From the NCBI GenBank assembly GCA_038209195.1, contig JBBQXY010000009.1, positions 1 to 64,000 of the forward strand: a DNA stretch of 64,000 nucleotides, read 5' to 3'. Under the pieces are notes generated by a model. That model had not been told where the DNA came from. It ran no database searches and was given only the letters and a program-made list of their open reading frames with translations. Positions 53,847 to 62,052 of the stretch are shown here, one piece after another. This DNA is from JBBQXY01 sp038209195. GTDB taxonomy: Bacteria > Chloroflexota > Ktedonobacteria > Ktedonobacterales > Ktedonobacteraceae. The position numbers and the translations under genes were made by a program. Positions within the stretch are counted from its first letter, which is position 1. Every line of letters starts with the position of its first letter.

Positions 53847-54467
53847 ATGCACGAGATGGTTCCGCAAGTAGAGCCGCCAAAAAAATCTACTAGCATGAAA
53901 GATGTTAGTCTTTCTATCATCCTTGTCCTCATTACCATCTGTGGTTTAATCATCGCCGCCTTCATCTTTGGAACAACACAAGTCATAGGCTTCGACTTGC
54001 TTGTGTTTATTCTGGCCTGCATCATGCTGGCGATGACCGTTTTCTTTGCATGGTTTACGCTTAGAACGAGGCAGAAGGTACAAGCGCAATATTATAGGGA
54101 TATTGCCGAAATGAAAAGAAGCATACAGGTATTTAAAAATGATATCACGCAAATTAGATTGGATGAGTCCCGTCAATGGCAACAATGGGCTGCCTCTTTT
54201 ACTCAATCAAGCCATCAAGAATATATGAACCAGGCAGAGGAGCTAAAAAAGCAGTGCATGGAGGCTATCTTCATAGCGGAGACCAAAATGAATAGCAGCC
54301 TCGAGAGTGCCCAATATAACTTCTCACTTTCAGTACAATCTTTACAATTCGCGGTAGACTCGTATAGGCAACACCTGATCAAGGCAATGAAGCAGATGGA
54401 ATTGCTTGAGGAATACATCAAAAAAGAGCTACCACCAGAGAAGATTGATGTTGAGCAATCAACCTGA
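53847..54467 (+). CDS. Two-helix membrane protein with coiled coil, mirror copy
   Basis: Same 206-aa protein as at 15626-16246. It has membrane segments at 20-42 and 48-71, then a long coiled coil. The stop codon lies in the 19-bp inverted-repeat arm. Function is unknown. Confidence 0.7.
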   Translation: MHEMVPQVEPPKKSTSMKDVSLSIILVLITICGLIIAAFIFGTTQVIGFDLLVFILACIMLAMTVFFAWFTLRTRQKVQAQYYRDIAEMKRSIQVFKNDITQIRLDESRQWQQWAASFTQSSHQEYMNQAEELKKQCMEAIFIAETKMNSSLESAQYNFSLSVQSLQFAVDSYRQHLIKAMKQMELLEEYIKKELPPEKIDVEQST

Positions 54468-54536
54468 GCGGATTTCCCATTTTTGTCAATCGGAGCCGGG
54501 CACTCCTATCGAACGCCAATGGGAAATCCGCTCAGG
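54463..54536. repeat. Long inverted repeat with 19-bp arms, mirror copy
   Basis: CCTGAGCGGATTTCCCATT-type arms at 54463-54481 and 54518-54536; reverse complement of 15557-15630. Confidence 0.65.
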
Positions 54537-54601
54537 ACATGGCACAGGTACGTCAAGATCTGTCTTTTCCGCTTTGAGGTGCCGAAGCCACCCCACAGTG
54601 A

Positions 54602-55267
54602 TTACTTGTAGCGCACGACGGAGATGGCAAAACCATCGGTATAGTCGTCATCCATCGCCAGGGCTAGTGAAACGAGACGTGGGTTGCTGGTGATGCGCCG
54701 ATTGTACTCCGCGACCCCCGCCGTGCCTTCATCGTCCGTTGGCTGAAAGGCTTTACCGCCGCGAATACAGTTATCCGCGACGATAATACTACCGGGGCGG
54801 GTCAATTGTAAGGCCCAATCCAGGTATTGCGGATAGGGTGCTTTATCGGCGTCGATAAAGACAAGATCAAAGGGAGCCTCGCTTTGTAGTTGCGGGAGCA
54901 CCTCAAGGGCTTTCCCCACGCGGACTTCGGCACGATCCCCGACCCCTGCGTGTGCGAATGAATTGCGTACTACTGCCGCGTGTTCAGGGCTTACTTCGAT
55001 GCTAATGAGATGGCCGTCTGCTGGGAGCGCACGAGCCAGCCAGATGCCACTATACCCTGCTAACGCGCCAATTTCGAGTATTTTGTGTGCGTTACACATG
55101 GTAGCCAACAATTGTAAGAATTTACCCTGTAGCGGTGAAATCTGGATTGCTGGTAATCCTGCCTCTTTCGCCGAGGTCAAGGCGGCGCGCAATCCTTCAT
55201 CCTCAGCCGCGAATTGCTGTGTAATCGCATTTTCTATCTGCCGTTGTAAAATAGCGTGATCGCTCAA
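54602..55267 (-). CDS. O-methyltransferase family 3, mirror copy
   Basis: Same 221-aa protein as at 14826-15491, with a TTG start behind AGGAG, LEIGALAGYSG and FIDADKAPY motifs. It lies 20 bp after the giant regulator copy. Confidence 0.83.
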   Translation of the reverse strand: MSDHAILQRQIENAITQQFAAEDEGLRAALTSAKEAGLPAIQISPLQGKFLQLLATMCNAHKILEIGALAGYSGIWLARALPADGHLISIEVSPEHAAVVRNSFAHAGVGDRAEVRVGKALEVLPQLQSEAPFDLVFIDADKAPYPQYLDWALQLTRPGSIIVADNCIRGGKAFQPTDDEGTAGVAEYNRRITSNPRLVSLALAMDDDYTDGFAISVVRYK

Positions 55268-55287
55268 AGTGAACTCCTTTAACTTTA

Positions 55288-58200
55288 TTACTGCACAATA
55301 GTTTTGGTTTGGGTGCTGTCCAGTACAGCCTTGACCCATTCCAGGTCGATTGCCGCGTGGCAATCGGCAAAGATATTTCCTGCTTCACGTAGATAGGCCA
55401 TACCTTGTTGATACGTATACTCGCCTGACTTGCCGCGTTCCAATAGCGTATCACCATACCCATGCAGTGCGCGAGCATAATCCAGGCGAAATTCACATTC
55501 GCGGAAAATCTGCATGGCTTGCTCAAAATAGCTATTGGCCTGCTCATATTCACCTTGCGCGGCGAGAATGCGCGCTAAAAGGCAGCATGAGCGTGCGTAC
55601 ATACGCGTCAGCTCGTGTTGGCGCGCCTCTTCCATGGTCTGCTTTGCTTCCCCGCGAGCTGTCTCCAGGGTACCCAGCAGGAAATTGATGTTTGCACGGA
55701 TGAGTTGTCCTTCAACCAGTAACTCTGTTTCTAGCCCCACGCGTAGCAGTGCTCGTTGCACTGTTGCTTTGGCCCGTCTGAGGAGACGATAGCCCATCGT
55801 TTTTCGTGAGATATGCTCTTCGTCGCCTGGTACTTTATATGCGATACTCGCCTGGGTGACGCGCAAATCGGCTAGCGCAATCAGGGCGCCGCCGATATTG
55901 CGTGAGCTTTTCATGGCTCGTGCGACGGTGAGAGCACGGCGGATACACTTCGCGGCCTCGACGAGATTCCCTTGGGCTTGGAGCGAGCCAGCAAGTGCCA
56001 CATGGACCCAACACGTCTGCTCTGGGTCATTGATTTGCTCGGACATCGCTAAACTACGCCGGAACCATTGCTCGGCCTCGACGACATTGCCGGAGCGTGT
56101 CGCCATCTCGCCCAGATTCCCACTGACAAAGGCAATAATGGGCAGATTGCCCATCTGCTCCGCCAATGCGAGCGCACGATGCAAGTAGCTGAGTGCCAGG
56201 TTGTTTTCGGATTTTACCGCGTGAACCGCGCCAAGGTTGCCATAGACCTTAACCATAGCAATGGCCAGGTCATGCTGTTCAAAAATTGCCAGGGCTTTAT
56301 GCAGGTGTTTGAGGGCTTCGCTAAAGTGTCCAACATTGGCATCAATAATGCCCAGCGACTCATACGCGACGCCCACTTCCAGGGGATTGCCTAGCAGAGC
56401 CTCTTCTGTGCGCGTTTGGAAACGACGTGGCTCGCCCATTGCGAGTATGTGACGCTGCTCTTTCACACGTAGATCTTCTTCTGCGCTCTTTTCTTGCCGC
56501 ATAGAGAGCACCTGGTTCAGCATTTCCAGGGCTGCGAGGACATAGCGACGTGCCTCATCATAGCTGCCTTGTAAGGTACGAATACTGCCGTAAGCGTGGA
56601 GTATGCAGGCCCATGCTGCCCCAGAGGTCACCCCCGCATCTCTCATAACCTGTTCGCCCTGTCGATAGCTCTCGTAGGCTTGCTCAAAATGTCCATTGGC
56701 GGCCCATGTTCGACCGATCTCCCGCCAGAGCAACCCTTGTAGCTGGGCCTCCTGTTTGCGCTCAGCATCCGTTGTAAGTGGCGGTGGTTGGTTACGCAAA
56801 TGCAAGATACGTTGATAGGTTCGACGCGCCTCCTCGTAGTTCCCTTGTACAAAAGCGCATTCACAGACACGCTCAAGCAGTCGTGCTACGTGGAGCGGAT
56901 CACGTATCACAGCAGACGTGCCATCCCCCTTACGCGACGAGGTGTCATGGACGGTATCTTCTGTAGGCAACAAACCATTGGTGATGCCCTTCACTGCTTG
57001 CCAATAATACTGCTCAGCCTCTACAAAAGCTGCTAGCGTATAGGCTTGATGGGCGGCCAGTTCTGCATACAGTGCGATCTGCTTTGTCTCTCCACCACCT
57101 TTACTCAAATGATAGGTGATGGCGGCAGCAACGTCTCCTTCATGGCCTACATACATGTTCAGCAGCACGCTGGCGGCGCGGCGGTGCAATTGAGCGCAAC
57201 GTGCTGCGGAGAGGCGTTCGTACAGATGGCTCACGATCAGGGGATGCCAGAAGTGGTAGGTAATACGCGCTCCCATGCCCTCTTCTGTCAAAAGTCCGGC
57301 TTGTAAAGCCTCTTCTAACAAATCCAGCAGTTCGTCTTCGTTGTGCTCATTTGCCATAGAGAGGAGTTGACCAAACTCGAATGTACCCCCTAATACAGCA
57401 GCTTTGCCCAGGAGTACCTGGCACTCGTTGCTGAGTCGGCCAAGGCGACGTTCGAGGACGGCAGCAATACTTTCGGGTAGCCCACTACCAGTAGTGGATT
57501 TTTTCCGTTCTCCTCGCTCATGACCCTCTATAGGATGCGTATAGAGGTACGTATAGTGGTGTTCATGCACTGCTGATTTCGCTTGTGGCTGTTCAGGAAT
57601 CATGCGAGCCAGTTCCTCCGCGAAGAAAGGGTTGCCGGCTGCCTGCTTCTGAATACTCTGCACAATATTCTGTGGAAGATGGGCCACTAACGAACCAATC
57701 TGTGCCCTGGTCAGCGGTTGTACCGCTATGGTGACGATAGCTTGCTCACGTCGTAAGTCTGCAATCAGTGAACGCAAACCGTGATTGGGTGAAAGCTCTA
57801 CATCGCGACAGGTACCAAGTAACAGAATGCGCTGCCCTTGAATATGGCGTGTGATGTAAGCCAGCAGTTCACGACTACTTCCATCTGTCCAATGCAGATC
57901 ATCGAGCACTAGCAAGAGCGGCGTCTTTTTGCTTAAAAGACTCAGTAAACCTAACGTAGCCTCCCACAGATGCAAACGTTCTTGCTCTGGAGGCAGTTGC
58001 GGGTGGTTTTTTTCCTGTTTTGGTAACAGATCACGTAGCTCCGGCAATAGTGTACTAAGCCGTTCCAACGCGGTAGGGGCATAATGCACAGCAGTGGCTG
58101 AATCACTACTGGCTCTCTTGTCTTTATGGTCTATAGTGCCAATACTGGAGACGAGATCGGCGGCGGAGATGTTTTGCAGCAATGTACGCAGTAACTCGAT

Positions 58201-59739
58201 CCAGGGACGATAAGGTACGGTTCCCTCTTGTTCATAGGCGCGAGACCATGCCACGGCCCAGCCACGCGTATAGCCTTCATAGCTTAATTCTTCAGCAAGA
58301 CGCGTCTTCCCAATGCCCGCCTCTCCCATGAGTAGCAAAACTCTCGTCTGTTTAGTATACGTGGCTCGTGCATTGCTGCTCGTGTCACTATCCGGTTGCG
58401 GCTCTTGCGTGGTACACTCGATTGAGAGCAGTACCTCGCGCATGGTTTCCAGTTCGTGTGAACGGCCTATCAAGGGACTTTGATTTGAGCGGCCTAACTG
58501 ACTGGTACCTGGACTGGGCGTTACTTTGTTTTCTCTTTCGTTATCAAGTGTTTGCTCAGTGTAGGCAGGTATTATCTGCGCGTGGACAAGCTTGCTGATT
58601 TGCCCCTGACGCAGTTTTTCATAGAGTTCGTGTGTTTCTGGTAGCGGTTCACTTTCAAAATTGCGCTCCAAGCGGGTGGCGAGACGACGATAGGTGTTCA
58701 ATGCCTCTCCGCGTCTATCAAGCTGTGTCAGGAGTAACATCAAGCGTTGCACTGCGGTCTCGTCGGTGGGATCGGAGGCTAGAAGCCGATTGAGCGGCTC
58801 CATAGCGCTGGCATACGCGCCTCGACCTTCGTGCAACTCAGAGAGTTTAAGTAGCAGTCCTATCCAGCCACGACGTAGTACCTCGCGTCGTGGCGCAGCC
58901 CATTCCGAGTAAAGTTCTTCCAGCAAATAATCGCCCATATAAAGGGAGGAAGCGTTCTCCAAGAGCCGTTCAATCTCTTCTGTTTGCACTAGGCGCGTAC
59001 CCTTGGCCCCGACTACTTCATCCTTGTGTACTAGACTCGTGTGGTTGGCCTCGTAGAGCAAGCTTTCAAAAGCGTCGGCATCGACCCACAACGAAGTGCG
59101 GTCAGCGAGCACTAAAACATCGCGTTCCAGACGTAACATGCTGGATGCCGATGGTCGGGCCAGTTCCGGCTCAAGAATCTGGCGTAACTCATGCACCGCA
59201 CCATTCAAGCGATTCGCGGCGGTTTCCATATCAAGGTTGGGCCAGAGATCCTCCATGACTTGCTCTCTACCTTGTCGACGACCGGCACTGCTGAGGAGGC
59301 AGCCAAGCAATGCTCGCGCACGTCGCCGATGCCAGGTGCGATTAACTACTGGACTCCAAATATTGTCCTGCTTGCGATCAACACGAAATTGTCCCAAAAC
59401 GTAGATGCGCAACACCTGGCTTGGCAAATGCAGTGGTAGCTTGTGCTCAACTTCCACATTGCTCTTGTTCGTCACCGCCGCATCTTTGAAGAGAGGAGAA
59501 TGTATAGCAAGGCTTGCGTCTTGTTCAGCCTCAAATGGAAGCTCTTTTTTCTTTGTGAGTTGCCTATCTCTTTCAACATCTGCTGGAAGTTGGATACCTA
59601 CATACTTGCTTACTGTGCGTCCAGCCTCGCTCCAATAGGCATACCAATACGGCCCATGACCTGCCCCTTCTTTACATTTACGGCAACGCTCTTTGCCGCA
59701 ACGCGTATGTTGCTGTCGATAGGTGACTTTATTGCTCAT
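55288..59739 (-). CDS. Giant BTAD/AAA-ATPase/TPR regulator, mirror copy
   Basis: Same 1483-aa protein as at 10354-14805. It has a Cys-rich N-terminus (C14, C19, C22), BTAD domain, Walker A GEAGIGKT, Walker B LVLDDLHW and TPR array. It leads the O-methyltransferase copy. Confidence 0.83.
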   Translation of the reverse strand: MSNKVTYRQQHTRCGKERCRKCKEGAGHGPYWYAYWSEAGRTVSKYVGIQLPADVERDRQLTKKKELPFEAEQDASLAIHSPLFKDAAVTNKSNVEVEHKLPLHLPSQVLRIYVLGQFRVDRKQDNIWSPVVNRTWHRRRARALLGCLLSSAGRRQGREQVMEDLWPNLDMETAANRLNGAVHELRQILEPELARPSASSMLRLERDVLVLADRTSLWVDADAFESLLYEANHTSLVHKDEVVGAKGTRLVQTEEIERLLENASSLYMGDYLLEELYSEWAAPRREVLRRGWIGLLLKLSELHEGRGAYASAMEPLNRLLASDPTDETAVQRLMLLLTQLDRRGEALNTYRRLATRLERNFESEPLPETHELYEKLRQGQISKLVHAQIIPAYTEQTLDNERENKVTPSPGTSQLGRSNQSPLIGRSHELETMREVLLSIECTTQEPQPDSDTSSNARATYTKQTRVLLLMGEAGIGKTRLAEELSYEGYTRGWAVAWSRAYEQEGTVPYRPWIELLRTLLQNISAADLVSSIGTIDHKDKRASSDSATAVHYAPTALERLSTLLPELRDLLPKQEKNHPQLPPEQERLHLWEATLGLLSLLSKKTPLLLVLDDLHWTDGSSRELLAYITRHIQGQRILLLGTCRDVELSPNHGLRSLIADLRREQAIVTIAVQPLTRAQIGSLVAHLPQNIVQSIQKQAAGNPFFAEELARMIPEQPQAKSAVHEHHYTYLYTHPIEGHERGERKKSTTGSGLPESIAAVLERRLGRLSNECQVLLGKAAVLGGTFEFGQLLSMANEHNEDELLDLLEEALQAGLLTEEGMGARITYHFWHPLIVSHLYERLSAARCAQLHRRAASVLLNMYVGHEGDVAAAITYHLSKGGGETKQIALYAELAAHQAYTLAAFVEAEQYYWQAVKGITNGLLPTEDTVHDTSSRKGDGTSAVIRDPLHVARLLERVCECAFVQGNYEEARRTYQRILHLRNQPPPLTTDAERKQEAQLQGLLWREIGRTWAANGHFEQAYESYRQGEQVMRDAGVTSGAAWACILHAYGSIRTLQGSYDEARRYVLAALEMLNQVLSMRQEKSAEEDLRVKEQRHILAMGEPRRFQTRTEEALLGNPLEVGVAYESLGIIDANVGHFSEALKHLHKALAIFEQHDLAIAMVKVYGNLGAVHAVKSENNLALSYLHRALALAEQMGNLPIIAFVSGNLGEMATRSGNVVEAEQWFRRSLAMSEQINDPEQTCWVHVALAGSLQAQGNLVEAAKCIRRALTVARAMKSSRNIGGALIALADLRVTQASIAYKVPGDEEHISRKTMGYRLLRRAKATVQRALLRVGLETELLVEGQLIRANINFLLGTLETARGEAKQTMEEARQHELTRMYARSCCLLARILAAQGEYEQANSYFEQAMQIFRECEFRLDYARALHGYGDTLLERGKSGEYTYQQGMAYLREAGNIFADCHAAIDLEWVKAVLDSTQTKTIVQ

Positions 59740-60085
59740 TGTTCAGTGCCTACATTCAAATCTTACAGAAGACATGAGTATTATAGCTTATGGATGTTTA
59801 TTGTACTAGCCTTTTTACCGATTTATCCCAATTGCATGTTTTTCATACTTTTGCCTGTAACCTTTGGCTTGACTTTCATGTTATTCTTCCTTATACTCAA
59901 TGTATGACTATTCATTTGGTGATATGGTTGTCTCGTGTAGGTTACAGAATGTGCTTCATCGTCATCGCATGGGATAACTACTACTTGTCGTGCAGAAGGT
60001 AGAGTCCAGGAATAGTCTCTTTGTTTTGGTGAGGAGGTGGGTATAGTCAATAGGCGAAATATGTACCTTACATGGGCAAGAAAAA
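59740..60085. other. Intergenic region, 346 bp, mirror copy
   Basis: Reverse complement of 10008-10353. No convincing gene. TATAAT at 59779-59784 (minus strand) is a possible -10 box for the regulator copy. Confidence 0.55.
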
Positions 60086-60916
60086 CTAAGCTCTTCTTAC
60101 AAAGCCAGAGGCACTTTTTGCATTTTTGCGTACAATTGGATCGGCGTCAGACTGCAACTGGGCCAGAGCTTCGTCGGCACTGGATGAGTTGAGGCGGGCT
60201 AGCACGTTTGGTATCCTGCGTCGGCGTTCGGGATCGATATCACTTGCCCATTGGAGGGCTACAGGCAGTAGATGTCGCGAAATCTCCACATCATCTAACG
60301 AGTGCAACTCGGCAAAGATACTGATCAGGCTATCTTGCATTTCATAATCTGCCTCTGTGAGGAGTGAGGCCAGTGGGTAGAATGCATCATTGGCTGGGAA
60401 AAGTTGCCAGCTAAACGCCGGGTAAGGATAACGGAACGGCCAGAAGCACTGGAAGATCAGCCTGAGATAAGCCAGTTGTTCTTTCCTACTTGCCGTATTA
60501 AGATCCTTATAACAATTTTGTGTAGTACTAACGGCAGCAGTAACCAAGGTTACAAAGATTTCTTGTGGCTGGGCTACTAATCCGGCCTGTACAAGTAAGC
60601 GTAACCAGCCAGCAGCCTCTAAACGCAAGGCGGCATCTTCCCCTTGCAAAACGTGGTGCGTCAATACATTGAGTAGATGTTTGCGTGCTTGACTCTGCTC
60701 TTTGCTCGATTGCTTCCAGAGAATGGGCTGTATTTTATTGACTATCCTATTTAAAGAGGCAGGCGAAGTTGCCTCTTCCAGTTGTATCAGTAACTCAGAA
60801 AGAGGTAAAGGAGATAAAAAACTTGTTATTTTGCGAAAGCCGTGCATAAATTGCTGCATAATAATATTTAATCGGTTTGTTCGCTTAAAAAGCAAGGTCT
60901 CTGTAGATTGGCTCAT
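60086..60916 (-). CDS. Hypothetical alpha-helical repeat protein, mirror copy
   Basis: Same 276-aa protein as at 9177-10007, helical with a HEAT-like end. The start is taken after TGGAGAAA. Confidence 0.65.
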   Translation of the reverse strand: MSQSTETLLFKRTNRLNIIMQQFMHGFRKITSFLSPLPLSELLIQLEEATSPASLNRIVNKIQPILWKQSSKEQSQARKHLLNVLTHHVLQGEDAALRLEAAGWLRLLVQAGLVAQPQEIFVTLVTAAVSTTQNCYKDLNTASRKEQLAYLRLIFQCFWPFRYPYPAFSWQLFPANDAFYPLASLLTEADYEMQDSLISIFAELHSLDDVEISRHLLPVALQWASDIDPERRRRIPNVLARLNSSSADEALAQLQSDADPIVRKNAKSASGFVRRA

Positions 60917-61068
60917 AAGAGTATTTTCTCCACATTGATACCAACGCATTTCGATGTATGTATAGTATACAACGAAGCATAGCATGAAATAGTAACTCTA
61001 GTTACTGCTACATTGTGCGTTAGCTGGCGTATTGTCAAGGTTATCATTAGACCTACTTGGATTGTGAA

Positions 61069-61866
61069 TTAGCTTTTTCGGCCTTTGAGTAGGATGAAAT
61101 CATTGGAAAAATGGTCCAGGCGCCCATCAGCTTTGCGTACAACCTCAAAGTAGCTTTGGATACGTGAGTTACTCTCTAGTATAAACTGCTCTAACTGCGC
61201 CTTTTCGGTGTTGGGCGATTGAGATCGTAGTGTCCAGTCATCAAAGTCGTGCGTTCTGCGGAAGAACTCTATATGCTCGACGCGCAAACCCGCTTGAGCA
61301 AAAAAGTCTTGCCATTCTTCTTTGGTACATGATCGCCCATGAGAAGCATCGCGCCACTTCTCTATCGTGTTGTCAAACGTATCCAGTGCGGGATCGCTCG
61401 GCGCCATACAGTCGATGAGCAGGAAGAGTCCTCCTGGTTTCAGTACGCGTGCCGTCTCTTTGACCGCTTGCACCATTGCCGGGAAGTGATGAGCAGCGAT
61501 GCGACAGGTGACGCGGTCAAACGTACTATCAGCGAAAGGCAAGTGCTCGGCATCAGCAATCTGAAATTGGGCATTGGTGACGCCCTGTGCCAACAAAAAC
61601 TCCCGTGCCTTTTCCAGCATCCGTGGCGTCAAATCGCTCACCATTATCTGCGCGACCAACGGTGCAACTGCCAGAGCGGTATGCCCCCCACCCGTAGCAA
61701 TGTCGAGCGCGTAGTGTTCTGTACTCCATTCCCCTATCTCAAGCAGTCGTTGCAAATCTCCCCCCGTTTTATGCGAGATACTTGCGACATAGCTTTCTGC
61801 CGTGCGTGAGAAATAATCCTGTACCTGTGCTTTCTTGGCATCCGTTTCTGGTGGTGTATCAGACAT
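61069..61866 (-). CDS. Class I SAM-dependent methyltransferase, mirror copy
   Basis: Same 265-aa protein as at 8227-9024, with LDIATGGGHTAL and ARVLKPGGLFLL motifs. Divergent from the partial recD2 copy. Confidence 0.83.
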   Translation of the reverse strand: MSDTPPETDAKKAQVQDYFSRTAESYVASISHKTGGDLQRLLEIGEWSTEHYALDIATGGGHTALAVAPLVAQIMVSDLTPRMLEKAREFLLAQGVTNAQFQIADAEHLPFADSTFDRVTCRIAAHHFPAMVQAVKETARVLKPGGLFLLIDCMAPSDPALDTFDNTIEKWRDASHGRSCTKEEWQDFFAQAGLRVEHIEFFRRTHDFDDWTLRSQSPNTEKAQLEQFILESNSRIQSYFEVVRKADGRLDHFSNDFILLKGRKS

Positions 61867-62052
61867 GGTTATTTAAGCTTTCTATGCACATAATGTGGTA
61901 AAAGTATGTTGAGGATAATCCAAATTCATCATATATTATAATCGGCTGAATGCTACAAAATGTCACGTAGAGGGCAACTTTCTTTGCTTTAGTATGCTAA
62001 AATAGTTGCATAGTATTTCCGGCAAATCAGCGATGAGATAGAACTGTGTAAT